Positions 34,446 through 42,816 of a stretch of 64,000 nucleotides of DNA are shown piece after piece. The position numbers and the translations under genes were made by a program. The stretch is from the NCBI RefSeq assembly GCF_018986435.1, contig NZ_JAHMIN010000026.1, positions 1 through 64,000 on the forward strand, given 5' to 3'. This stretch comes from Hahella sp. HN01. Its GTDB lineage: Bacteria > Pseudomonadota > Gammaproteobacteria > Pseudomonadales > Oleiphilaceae. Each line of letters opens with the position of its first letter. Within the stretch, counting starts at the first letter, position 1. Below the pieces are notes generated by a model that made no database searches, had not been told where the DNA came from, and saw nothing but the letters and a program-made list of their open reading frames with translations.

Positions 34446-34922
34446 ATGGAAAGCTTTATTACCGAATATCAAGGGCAGTTGTGGGTGCTGATGCATGTCT
34501 GCATCGCCCTTGTCCTGGGTGGCGCCATCGGCTTTGAGCGGGAAATGAAAAAGCGACCCGCCGGGTTTCGCACCCACATGCTGGTGGCCGCTACCGCAGC
34601 GCTGTTTACGGATTTGGCGACCCTGCTGACGTCGTCTATCGACGCCAACCTCACTTCCACCATCAATGCCGATCCGACCCGGGTGATCGTCGCCATCGCC
34701 ACGGGCATCAGTTTTCTCGGCGCCGGCACTATCTTCCGTAGCGAAGACGGCGTCACCGGACTCACCACCGCAGCGACATTGCTGATGGCCAGCGCGCTGG
34801 GCGTCGCAGCCGCACTGGAGCAGTATGTGCTGGCGGTCGGACTCACCATTATCGTATTGATTGTCTTGAGAACCCTGGGATGTATCAGCAACCGCTGGAC
34901 GGATAACGGCGACAAACGCTGA
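34446..34922 (+). CDS. MgtC/SapB-family membrane protein
   Basis: A 158-residue inner-membrane protein with about four helices: LGGAIGFEREMKKRPAGFRT, HMLVAATAALFTDLA, GISFLGAGTIFR and VTGLTTAATLLMASALG are the conserved MgtC blocks. It lacks the C-terminal ACT-like domain of virulence-type MgtC, so it belongs to the short SapB class. It has no strong ribosome binding site and follows the beta-barrel gene closely, suggesting coupled expression. The family affects magnesium or acid tolerance; the exact role here is unknown. Confidence 0.85.
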   Translation: MESFITEYQGQLWVLMHVCIALVLGGAIGFEREMKKRPAGFRTHMLVAATAALFTDLATLLTSSIDANLTSTINADPTRVIVAIATGISFLGAGTIFRSEDGVTGLTTAATLLMASALGVAAALEQYVLAVGLTIIVLIVLRTLGCISNRWTDNGDKR

Positions 34923-34947
34923 CGCCCAAACCCGCAAGGAGGATACT

Positions 34948-35481
34948 ATGAACAGCAAACCCGGCTTTCAGGTGCGTGAAGAAGAGCGAGGCGCGCACCT
35001 TTCCGACTATCGCCCCCTATTCGCTTTACTCGCCGTCTCCGCTCTCGCCGCGTTAGCGGCGTCCTTACCCGGACCTTTCACCGCAATGGTCTGGATGCAC
35101 TACTTCATGGGATTCTTCCTGTGCATTTTCGCCATGCTCAAGCTGTTTCACCCCGGCTCCTTCGCCAACGGCTTTGAAATGTACGACCTGCTGGCCAGAC
35201 GGTTTCGCGGCTACGCGTACATTTATCCTTTTATAGAGCTGGGACTGGGCCTGGCCTACTTATCCTTCGCTGCGCCTTATCTCACCTATGCTTTGACGAT
35301 TATCGTACTGTCCTTTGGGGCAGCCGGCGTACTCTCCGCTTTGCGTAAGGGGCTGGACATCAATTGCCCCTGCATGGGCACCGTACTGGACGTTCCCCTG
35401 AGCACGGTGACGTTAACGGAAGATCTGGGCATGGCGGCGATGGCGCTAATGCTCATCCTGATGCGCAGCGGCGTCATATAA
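34948..35481 (+). CDS. MauE/DoxX-type redox-associated membrane protein
   Basis: A 177-residue protein with four helices, the segment MHYFMGFFLCIFAMLKLFHP and the dithiol motif INCPCMGTVL in a loop before the last helix. This combination is typical of MauE/DoxX-family membrane proteins proposed to handle disulphide chemistry. AAGGAGG precedes ATG 34948. It is probably the third gene of a unit with the beta-barrel and MgtC genes, and is convergent with the phosphoribosyltransferase gene. Confidence 0.78.
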   Translation: MNSKPGFQVREEERGAHLSDYRPLFALLAVSALAALAASLPGPFTAMVWMHYFMGFFLCIFAMLKLFHPGSFANGFEMYDLLARRFRGYAYIYPFIELGLGLAYLSFAAPYLTYALTIIVLSFGAAGVLSALRKGLDINCPCMGTVLDVPLSTVTLTEDLGMAAMALMLILMRSGVI

Positions 35482-35499
35482 ACGCCGCCGCACCAGGCG

Positions 35500-36531
35500 C
35501 TACGCCCGCGCTTTGGCGATCGCGTAGGTTTCGCTGAAGCCCAGCAGGATACTGCCGCCTTCGTCGGTATCAATCTGTAGCGATGCGCTACTGGCGCCAT
35601 GAGGCGATTCAGCCAGACGCTTGGGACAAAAAATGGAGATTTCATGAGGTTTGCCGGTGTCGAGCACGCTGAGCTGAAAGACATCGTCCCGCGCGTCATA
35701 ATCCAGGCTCTCCAAAGGCAGGTTCTGAAACTTCATTTCCTTGTTACGCCGCGCCTCCACAGGCGCAGGCGTTTCTTCTCGAAAAGAGACTAACCAGCCA
35801 TGATGCTCATGGCTGAATTGCCGACAGTATTCAGACCAGTCTGTCTTCTCCAAAGTATGAGGCTCCTCGTCTGAGCTTTTCGACTCTTGCGCCCAGGCCG
35901 CCTTTAAAATATCAATGACCTCGTTATCTGAGGTCTGGCCAAAGTCCGTGTAACAACCGCCAATGGCGTAAAAGGGCTCCGGCGTCGCCAGACACACCAC
36001 CTCATCGACCATCCCCTGTAACTCCGTTACCGTTTCGCTGGGCGCGACAGGGATAGCCGCCACAATCGCCTCCGGCTGCATTTGTCGTAACGCAGCGACG
36101 CCGGCTTTCATCGTGGCGCCAGTAGCCATTCCGTCATCCACCACAATCACACAGCAGCCTCGAATCTCTGGCGCAGGCTTATCGCCGCGATAGGTCTGTT
36201 CTCGTCGGCGCAGCTCCTTCTCTTCTCTCTTCCTGACGCTGGCGATTTCCTCTTCACTGATTTGATGAACGTTAACAACATCTTCATTCATAACGATCGC
36301 GCCGCCGCTGGCGATTGCCCCCATAGCCAGTTCTGGATATCGGGGCGCGCCGAGTTTGCGCACCAATAGCAGATCCAGCGGAGCCGAGAACGCCACAGCG
36401 ATTTCATTGGCGACCGGAACGCCGCCTCTGGGTAAAGCCAAAATAAGAAGATTGTTGCGGGAACGATAGGCATCAAGCGCTTGCGCCAGCATCCGGCCGG
36501 CGGAGACGCGGTTTTTGATCGGGAGGTCCAT
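35500..36531 (-). CDS. Phosphoribosyltransferase with C-terminal extension (DUF5335-like)
   Basis: A 343-residue protein. Residues about 1-220 form a type I PRTase with ILALPRGGVPVANEIA and the PRPP loop VIVVDDGMATGAT. Residues about 235-343 are an added domain starting WSEYCRQFSHEHHGWLVSF, with DVFQLSVLDTGKPHEISIF and GGSILLGFSETYA, which resembles DUF5335. The fusion is unusual; the PRTase part alone is common in stress clusters. ATG 36531 is chosen because AGGGGG lies about six bases upstream. The frame extends another 33 codons upstream without that support. Confidence 0.75.
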   Translation of the reverse strand: MDLPIKNRVSAGRMLAQALDAYRSRNNLLILALPRGGVPVANEIAVAFSAPLDLLLVRKLGAPRYPELAMGAIASGGAIVMNEDVVNVHQISEEEIASVRKREEKELRRREQTYRGDKPAPEIRGCCVIVVDDGMATGATMKAGVAALRQMQPEAIVAAIPVAPSETVTELQGMVDEVVCLATPEPFYAIGGCYTDFGQTSDNEVIDILKAAWAQESKSSDEEPHTLEKTDWSEYCRQFSHEHHGWLVSFREETPAPVEARRNKEMKFQNLPLESLDYDARDDVFQLSVLDTGKPHEISIFCPKRLAESPHGASSASLQIDTDEGGSILLGFSETYAIAKARA

Positions 36532-36639
36532 GATTATCCCCCTGCAAGACGATGAATTGAGAAAGTAAATATCGGGAGCGACCATACCGCTCCTGATAAT
36601 AACTGTAACGCGCTCAACCCAGGTCTGCACAAGGAAACA

Positions 36640-37053
36640 TCAAATTTCCCCAGCATTCTTGGCGACAGTAGCCAGCAGGCTCTGCAACTGCTCCCGATCA
36701 TTGGCGGAGAAACCGGCGGCAAAGGCGATCGCCACCGACTCCAGAGGGTATTTTTTGACTAAAACAGCGGCGCTGGCATAAGGGTCATGGGCTTCCGCGC
36801 TTGCCGCAAGGGCTGGCCGTCGCGCTTTTCTGCGCATTCCAATCCACATCAACAGGCATGGCGTCGCCAGTAAAACAAAGCAGGCCAGCCCTGTCAGGGA
36901 ATAGGCCGCCGCGGCGCCCAGCATGGGCTGCAGCACCATGACCAACGCCTTAAACTGTAGAGCCAGGCCGCCAAGAATCAACGCCAGCGCCAACAACCAT
37001 ATTCCCATTGCCGTCAGCACATAGAACAATAGCCATCGCACTGCTTCTTTCAT
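36640..37053 (-). CDS. YqjE-like small membrane protein
   Basis: About 137 residues with two hydrophobic regions (WLLFYVLTAMGIWLLALALIL and AYSLTGLACFVLLATPCLLM) and a basic/polar C-terminal half ending in a predicted helix. The position downstream of a YqjD-like gene and the size recall the yqjD-yqjE pair of E. coli. Sequence similarity is weak by eye. ATG 37053 has GGAGG eight bases upstream and is preferred to ATG 37059. Confidence 0.55.
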   Translation of the reverse strand: MKEAVRWLLFYVLTAMGIWLLALALILGGLALQFKALVMVLQPMLGAAAAYSLTGLACFVLLATPCLLMWIGMRRKARRPALAASAEAHDPYASAAVLVKKYPLESVAIAFAAGFSANDREQLQSLLATVAKNAGEI

Positions 37054-37073
37054 GGTCATTTCCTCCGGGCCGG

Positions 37074-37098
37074 AAAAAACAAGGCCGCCACAGCGGCC
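37074..37098 (-). terminator. Intrinsic terminator downstream of the YqjD-like gene
   Basis: On the minus strand GGCCGC-TGTG-GCGGCC (37098 to 37083) is followed by TTGTTTTTT. It lies between the YqjD-like gene and the next gene on the same strand, so it ends or attenuates the first transcript. Confidence 0.75.
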
Positions 37099-37138
37099 TC
37101 TTTACGCCCATTAAACGTGAGCGGGGCTCTTTGGCGCA

Positions 37139-37432
37139 TCAGGAGTGCTTTCTTGAATCCAGCACCTTCGCCATCACCAATCCCAATACAAAGCTCATCA
37201 GCAGACTCAGAAACGGACGTTCGCCGATCTTTTCTTCCGCCACGTGCACCGCTTTGTTGGACTTTTCACTGACCGCGTCAATGGCTTCTCCTGCGCGAGA
37301 TTTGGTGTCGTTGTAGACGCCGGCGGACAGCTTGGCGATATCTTTACGCAGAGCGTCCAGATCTCTTTTCAGGTTGGTGTAATCTGGGTTTTCAGTTCTA
37401 TCGCGAACAAATGCTTCTTCTCTGACACTCAT
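37139..37432 (-). CDS. ElaB/YqjD-type membrane-anchored protein (DUF883)
   Basis: A 97-residue protein with a long amphipathic helical region (LKRDLDALRKDIAKLSAGVY to HVAEEKIGERP) and a C-terminal hydrophobic helix (FLSLLMSFVLGLVMAKVL). This is the layout of ElaB/YqjD proteins, which anchor to the inner membrane by the C-terminus and bind ribosomes in stationary phase. AGGAGACTGAAA precedes the start. It is followed by a terminator and then the YqjE-like gene. Confidence 0.8.
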   Translation of the reverse strand: MSVREEAFVRDRTENPDYTNLKRDLDALRKDIAKLSAGVYNDTKSRAGEAIDAVSEKSNKAVHVAEEKIGERPFLSLLMSFVLGLVMAKVLDSRKHS

Positions 37433-37804
37433 TTTCAGTCTCCTTGTTGATTAGCAGGCGTCGCCTTACGCTCGCCTGTCTGCAACAGGGAAACGGCAAT
37501 AATCATGCCGCCATGTCGAGACCACGGTAATCGCGCCGAAGGACTGGAGATTCATGAATATCATCTGGGGGACACGAGAAATCACAGGTTTCTCTCAACG
37601 TAATTTTTGCAACGCTTTTGCGTAAAATTGCATATTTTGCAAAACCGGTAGCGTGTAACGTTCTATTACAGCGAAAGAGAATTGCCTCTGCGTCAAACTT
37701 GGACCAAGCTTAAATCTATCCCGAGTCTTTTCCGGACCAGTCCAGGGAGGCGCGGTGGAAACTTCCGGTTGCTCTTAAAACGCATCTATATCGGGGGTGG
37801 GATT
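37433..37804. other. Intergenic region, divergent promoters expected
   Basis: About 370 bases between the divergent YqjD-like and GH19 genes. It has an A/T-rich stretch at 37590-37650 with repeated TTTTGC and the palindrome TTTTGCAAAA at 37635-37644, which may contain the promoters. I see no gene, RNA or classified motif here. Confidence 0.35.
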
Positions 37805-38631
37805 ATGGTCGACACCTTACACGACACACGCAACATTCCTTCCGTCGTTCGCGAGGCGCCCGCCGCCGAACGAACTTCCAGATTCCAGGAACTGACAGAA
37901 ATCGCCTTTGCAAGGCCATTGGAAACCCTTAGTGCGGAGCAACTGCGTGAATTGCAGATCGCGCTGCATCGCCTGGGTTATCCGGTGGGCGACATTGACG
38001 GCCTGTACGGACCGAAAACCCGCAGCGCCTGGGCTGAATTCAAAATTGACGTGTTTCCAGGCAATCCAACGCTGGTGGGCCCCCAATCCCTGGCGGAATT
38101 GATCCGACGCGCCACGCAGTGCTACGAGTCCGCACACTATGACTTCTCCAGCATGGCTCAGGTCAAGCAGGCCATCTGCGACGAATGTAAAAAGCAAGGC
38201 ATAGGTCTGCCGCAACAAATCGCCTACGTGCTGGCGACCGTGCAATGGGAAACGGCTCAAACCTTCGAACCGGTCAAGGAAGCTTTCTGGTTAAGCGAGG
38301 AATGGCGCAAACACAACCTGCGCTATTTTACCCCTATTACGGCCGCGGCTATGTGCAACTCACCTGGGAGAATAATTACCGCAAATATCAGCAGCTCCTG
38401 GGCGCGCCACTAGTGCAGGAACCTGACCTCGCCATGCAGCCGGAAATCGCCCTGTTTGTGCTAACTCACGGCTTCATGACCGGCGCCTTCACCGGTCACA
38501 AAATCTCGGACTACATCAACGAGAACAAGAAAGACTTCCTCAACGCCCGCCGCTGCATCAACGGACGCGACCGCGCCCATGAGATAGCGGAAATAGCGCG
38601 TGGGTATCTGGCTAGTGGAGATATCACTTAA
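37805..38631 (+). pseudogene. Peptidoglycan-binding GH19 enzyme (endolysin/chitinase-like), frameshifted
   Basis: The first frame (ATG 37805) encodes a PG_binding_1 domain (LRELQIALHRLGYPVGDIDG, YGPKTRSAWAEF) and the start of a GH19-like catalytic domain (IAYVLATVQWETAQTFEPVK with a candidate catalytic Glu). At the TTTT run 38324-38327 it leaves the family pattern (RYFTPIT), while the next frame continues YPYYGRGYVQLTWENNYRKY to the stop at 38631. One missing T explains it. Whether this is real inactivation or a homopolymer error cannot be decided here. The intact enzyme would be about 275 residues and cut peptidoglycan or chitin. Confidence 0.82.
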
Positions 38632-38678
38632 GAGTATAGGGAAATTAAGTTGGCGCGATTTCTAGCCGCGCCAATGCC

Positions 38679-39377
38679 CTAACGCGTCGCCCCACGCAAT
38701 ATGGCGATCCAGCGCCATAGGCGGAACATGTCCGCCAGGGTGTTGGCGACGTAGGTGAAAGATTCCGCTCTGAGTATGCGACGCACGGCGGCTTCCTGTC
38801 GGGGAGTGATGTATTCGCCGTCCACCAAAATCGGCAGCGCTTTGTTAAAGCTGGCGTCCCATTCCAGCGGCAATACGACCATCTGCGCCGCCACGGAAGC
38901 CAGTAAGGCGATCAGGCCGGTGGCGATGGTCAGCAACACCAGTTGCGGGACGTGCAGCACCGCCAGAATGACGGGGGAAAACATGAAAATAGTGAGAGCC
39001 AGTTTTTCCGCGGACTGAGCCGCCGGGGAGTATTTCGCGCGCAGTTTGGTGATGTTTTCGCCGCGAGCGTATTGGATTGCGTGGCCGACTTCATGGGCGG
39101 CGACAGCGACGGCGGTCAGGGATTTGCCACGGAATGTCTCAGGGCTCAGACGAATGGTTTTTTCTTCCGTCGAGTAGTGGTCGCCGCCGGATTGCGCCAT
39201 AACCACTCTGACGTCATCCAGTCCGAAGCGTTGAACCAGATGAGAAGCCAACTCGCCGCCGGTACCTGGCATATCGACGATATCAGCAGAATACTTTTTC
39301 TTTACATGGCGGACCCACAGGTGCGGACCAGCGATGACGACGACTAATACAGATGCGATTATTATTATCAGGTGCAT
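38679..39377 (-). CDS. YugP-family membrane zinc metallopeptidase
   Basis: A 232-residue protein with an N-terminal helix, a zinc motif HEVGH at residues 95-99 followed by AIQYARGENITKLR, and two or three further helices (LALTIFMFSPVILAVLHVP, LVLLTIATGLIALLASVAA). The DxxxF-like strand PLEWDASFNKALPIL completes the Zn-peptidase_2 pattern. It should cleave substrates at or in the inner membrane; the targets are unknown. It is transcribed alone. Confidence 0.85.
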   Translation of the reverse strand: MHLIIIIASVLVVVIAGPHLWVRHVKKKYSADIVDMPGTGGELASHLVQRFGLDDVRVVMAQSGGDHYSTEEKTIRLSPETFRGKSLTAVAVAAHEVGHAIQYARGENITKLRAKYSPAAQSAEKLALTIFMFSPVILAVLHVPQLVLLTIATGLIALLASVAAQMVVLPLEWDASFNKALPILVDGEYITPRQEAAVRRILRAESFTYVANTLADMFRLWRWIAILRGATR

Positions 39378-39734
39378 ACTATTACGCTCTCACAAAAACC
39401 AAGCCTACATTCACTACATCCGCACCGGTTATCCGATGCATTTCGTGCAGCAGTTTCTGCTTCGCCTGGGAGCCCTTCGAGCCAGACGAGTTTCGGGCTG
39501 TCTTCGCCAAGCCGGCTTCCTGCCGCCTTCTTAGTAAGGAGTTCAGCGTAGGCGCGCTGCGCCGTCGCAAAAGAAAGTTATTTCAACCCACTTTTTTATT
39601 CCTTAGACAGGGATAGAGTGTAGCGTCAATATTCAGCTTAGGCAAAAAAGACTACTTGATGAGAATTATGGGCTAATCCCCTCTTATTTACCCATAGCGT
39701 CATCTTGCCGCCAGAGGCCTCAATGAATGTTTCT
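39378..39734. other. Non-coding or degenerate region
   Basis: About 360 bases between the YugP gene and the chemotaxis-like kinase operon. On the + strand a frame from 39353 to 39616 ends in a basic peptide (RLLSKEFSVGALRRRKRKLF) that I have a vague memory of seeing annotated in other gammaproteobacteria, but it has no domain, no good ribosome binding site and a composition unlike the neighbours. It may be a small RNA or repeat remnant. No call is made. Confidence 0.3.
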
Positions 39735-41030
39735 TCATTCTTCTCCCGCCTCTTCTTCAGGCTGGGTGACGGGAAGCCAGATCGTGAATGTCGTCCCTTC
39801 TCCCGGCTTGCTGGTCACCTCCATACGCCCGTGATGTTTCTGCACAATACTGTAGGACACGGACAGTCCTAATCCGGTTCCCTTACCCACGGGTTTGGTC
39901 GTGAAGAACGGTTCGAAGATGCGGTTAAGATTCTCGGTCGAGATGCCGGAGCCGGAGTCAGAGACTCGAATGAACACCATGTCGCCCTGCAGACCGGTGG
40001 AGATTTTGATGACGCCCTGTTTTTCAATCGCATGCGCCGCATTGACGATCAGGTTCATGAATACCTGATTGATCTGCGATGCGATGCATTGCACCCGGGG
40101 AATATCGCCATAGTCTTTTTGAACTTCGGCTTTGTATTTCACCTCGTTCCAAACCACATTGAGCGTGCTATCCATGCCATTGTGCAGATCCGCCAACTGC
40201 CAGTCGGATTCGCCGACGTGCGAAAAGCCTTTCAAATCCTGCACGATGCGTTTGACTCGCTCAATGCCATCCTTGGATTCATTGACCAGCGTCACCAGAT
40301 CCTCTTTCAGATAATCAAAGTCATACTCTTCTTTCGCCTTGTTGACGGCGTCCCGAACCGCTGCGTCGCCAACCTTCTCAAACTGTTGTTCATAAACTTC
40401 TATAACCGCCAGCAGGTCATTCACCATATGTCCCAGAGATCCCATGTTGGAGTACACGTAGCCGGTAGGGTTGTTGATCTCATGGGCTACGCCCGCCGCC
40501 AACTGGCCGATGGCCGCCATCTTCTCTGACTGCAGCAGTTGATTCTGCGCCTCTTCCAGCTTGACGATGAGTTTCTTCTGCTCTTGCTTTTCGTGCTCCA
40601 GACGGGCGGTCAGCTGCTCCAGTTGCAGGGTTTGCTCCGCTACCTCAGTGACATCTGTGATCATGATCAAGACGCCGGTGACCTCGCCTTTTTCATCTGT
40701 CAGCGGGGAGAAAGTGGCGTTCTGATACATCACATCAAGCCCTCCGGTCATCGGACGGCTGGTAGGGAAACGAAAGACGTAGGGGCGTTTTTTCCAGTCG
40801 GTGAACGCCATGTTCTGAATGGTGTACACCGTGTCGATTTTTTTCTTGAACCAGCTTCGCGGCAGGTCGGGAAATACGTCAAAGATGCTTTTGTCGATCG
40901 CGTTCGCTTCGCCGCTGTTGATCTGCATGAATTCGTTCCAAAAGCAGATCCGGCAGTCCTGATCCAGAATGACGATTCCCATGCTGATTTGCTGCAGCAC
41001 ATTCTCCAACAGCTTTTGTTCGAACGACAT
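39735..41030 (-). CDS. PAS-containing soluble histidine kinase
   Basis: A 431-residue kinase without membrane segments. Residues about 8-130 are a PAS domain (MGIVILDQDCRICFWNEFM, VTGVLIMITDVTEVAE), then a coiled coil, HisKA with GQLAAGVAHEINNPTGYV, and an HATPase domain (NLIVNAAHAIEKQG, GKGTGLGLSVSYSIV). ATG 41030 has AGGAGTGGGG upstream. It lies 61 bases downstream of a CheC-like gene and a receiver gene on the same strand, so it probably acts with them in one phosphorelay. Confidence 0.88.
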   Translation of the reverse strand: MSFEQKLLENVLQQISMGIVILDQDCRICFWNEFMQINSGEANAIDKSIFDVFPDLPRSWFKKKIDTVYTIQNMAFTDWKKRPYVFRFPTSRPMTGGLDVMYQNATFSPLTDEKGEVTGVLIMITDVTEVAEQTLQLEQLTARLEHEKQEQKKLIVKLEEAQNQLLQSEKMAAIGQLAAGVAHEINNPTGYVYSNMGSLGHMVNDLLAVIEVYEQQFEKVGDAAVRDAVNKAKEEYDFDYLKEDLVTLVNESKDGIERVKRIVQDLKGFSHVGESDWQLADLHNGMDSTLNVVWNEVKYKAEVQKDYGDIPRVQCIASQINQVFMNLIVNAAHAIEKQGVIKISTGLQGDMVFIRVSDSGSGISTENLNRIFEPFFTTKPVGKGTGLGLSVSYSIVQKHHGRMEVTSKPGEGTTFTIWLPVTQPEEEAGEE

Positions 41031-41091
41031 CCCCACTCCTTCCCGCAAGTCCTTTACTTACGCGCGTCTTTCGCCAAACGCGCGCCATGGG

Positions 41092-41700
41092 TCAAACGCC
41101 TTTGAGCAACTTATCCACTGCGGTGACGACAGTGGCGATGGATTCATTCGCAATACAGATCAGCAATTCACAGAAAAAGGCGTGCGCTTCAATTTTGAAC
41201 TGGATTTCCACCAGCAGCGCTTCTGAATCCTGAGGCAAGCGTTGGTTTTCGAGAGCTTCCGCCACGGTTTTTCCTTCCACCAACAGCCCGGGGGTGGAGA
41301 ATGACGATTTAGTGAAATTCAGCTGCTGGCTCAAGCCAGTAATACAGGCGCCCACCAGAATATTGGTAACGTCGAGAATCAGCTCTTCCTTAATTCTTTG
41401 AGCATCGCCGCCGTCCTGAGAGTATCCCATTAATTCAGCCAGCTCATTGGCGCCGTTCATGCCGAAAAATATCACCACTTCGCCCCGCAAGGGCCCCACA
41501 AACGACTGTCGGGTGGCGATGATGGGCGTATCGCCAAGTCGCTTGCTCAGTTCCGGATCGGCCTGGGATTTAAGGGAGTAGAGCTTCGGCGCGGACAGGA
41601 CAACAAAGGTTTCAATCAGGCGAGCAAGCCTGTTAGCGCCCTGCCCCATGGCGATATTGAATATTTCCTGCAGCGCGTCTAACTGGTCTCGAGTAAACAT
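41092..41700 (-). CDS. CheC-like phosphatase
   Basis: A 202-residue CheC/CheX-type protein that in known systems dephosphorylates CheY-P. The first active-site helix reads LDALQEIFNIAMGQGANRLA with the E-x-x-N motif (EIFN). The second reads LILDVTNILVGACI, where the glutamate is an aspartate (DVTN). The GEVVIFFGMNGANELAELM strand-helix is also conserved. It sits two bases after the receiver gene and before the kinase gene, so it probably sets the lifetime of the receiver's phosphate. Confidence 0.85.
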   Translation of the reverse strand: MFTRDQLDALQEIFNIAMGQGANRLARLIETFVVLSAPKLYSLKSQADPELSKRLGDTPIIATRQSFVGPLRGEVVIFFGMNGANELAELMGYSQDGGDAQRIKEELILDVTNILVGACITGLSQQLNFTKSSFSTPGLLVEGKTVAEALENQRLPQDSEALLVEIQFKIEAHAFFCELLICIANESIATVVTAVDKLLKGV

Positions 41701-41702
41701 CT

Positions 41703-42071
41703 TTAAAGTAAACCGATATCGTGAATACGCTTTCTCAACAATTCCGTGGTGACGGGTTTACCGATAAAGCAGGCCGCCCCCAACGCCAGCACTCTCTGCT
41801 GCGCCTCGGGCTGAATATCGGCGCTGATGACGCAGACAATTGTGTTCGCTTCCGCTTCCTTCAGCTTTTTTAGCACGGTGTAGCCGTCCATTTCCGGCAT
41901 GGTTAAATCCAGAAACATAACATCAGCCTTACCGGCATAATAGGCGTCCATCGCTTCTTTACCATTACGGGCGAACGTGATTTCCACATCGCTAAGCTGC
42001 GGAGGCAGAGCGTTCATCACCATTCTCCGTGACAGTGACGAGTCGTCTGCAATAACAATATTCATTGTCAT
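41703..42071 (-). CDS. CheY-like single-domain response regulator
   Basis: A 122-residue receiver with acidic residues in IVIADDSSLSRRM, phosphoacceptor Asp in VMFLDLTMPEMDGYTVL and the lysine in FIGKPV. It has no output domain, so it acts by protein binding, as CheY does. ATG 42071 is preferred because GGAG lies eight bases upstream. It is the first gene of the receiver-CheC-kinase operon. Confidence 0.9.
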   Translation of the reverse strand: MTMNIVIADDSSLSRRMVMNALPPQLSDVEITFARNGKEAMDAYYAGKADVMFLDLTMPEMDGYTVLKKLKEAEANTIVCVISADIQPEAQQRVLALGAACFIGKPVTTELLRKRIHDIGLL

Positions 42072-42169
42072 AGGCATTCTCCATTGCGGGCCGTACCGTT
42101 TAAGTATAGACAATGAAAAACAGCTGGTGCGGAATCGCCTCTAGCTGAGGGAAATAAGCGTTTGGGAAG

Positions 42170-42757
42170 CTACAGAGAATGGGTGTCGATGTTTTCGACG
42201 TAGTCCAGCAACTGAGGGTAAAAGCCCATAAAGCAGGCTTCCAGCGCCTGATAGTGCAGTTCCACTTCCTCGCCTGCGCCATACATCGTGGTGCGCCGGC
42301 TCAGTCTGGCGGCGATGTTGTCCAGCGATCGGTAGATATTCGGCAGGCGCGCATAGCCGTTCAGCCAGTCATGTTCGGTCATATGGCTCACAGTGCGTTG
42401 CGCCCTTGGCGGCATCAGCTCATATTCTTCCAGAAGTGACGCATAGACGCCGCCAGCGAACGCTTCCAGTGAATCGGCATGCCAGTCTCGCCAGCTCCGA
42501 GCCAGGTAATGATCAAACGCCACATCCACAATAATTCCAGCGAAACGGCGCCGGGCGGGAGAAATCAACGCCATGGCCTCTTTGACCAAAGCATGATTAT
42601 CCGTATACAGGTCGATAGCCCGGTGCAGACGTATTCCTGTGGCTACCGACGCCGGCAAATAATGCAGCTCCGCGCCCTTTACGAAATCGCCAAGTAAGTT
42701 ACCGGTGAATGATGTCGCGGAAACATCCGCCAAATGGAAGTGCGCCAGGAAGTTCAT
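42170..42757 (-). CDS. acpH: Acyl carrier protein phosphodiesterase
   Basis: A 195-residue HD-superfamily-like enzyme matching AcpH: MNFLAHFHLA, TGNLLGDFVKG, GIRLHRAIDLYTDNHAL and VDVAFDHYLARSWRDW carry the metal-binding residues. It removes the phosphopantetheine arm from holo-ACP in the cytoplasm. The gene stands alone, about 100 bases upstream of the receiver operon on the same strand. Confidence 0.9.
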   Translation of the reverse strand: MNFLAHFHLADVSATSFTGNLLGDFVKGAELHYLPASVATGIRLHRAIDLYTDNHALVKEAMALISPARRRFAGIIVDVAFDHYLARSWRDWHADSLEAFAGGVYASLLEEYELMPPRAQRTVSHMTEHDWLNGYARLPNIYRSLDNIAARLSRRTTMYGAGEEVELHYQALEACFMGFYPQLLDYVENIDTHSL

Positions 42758-42816
42758 AAGAAGCTAAGTAGAAAGGAACAACGGTATACGGGAAGCCCTC
42801 CCTGGCCTCCATGCGG

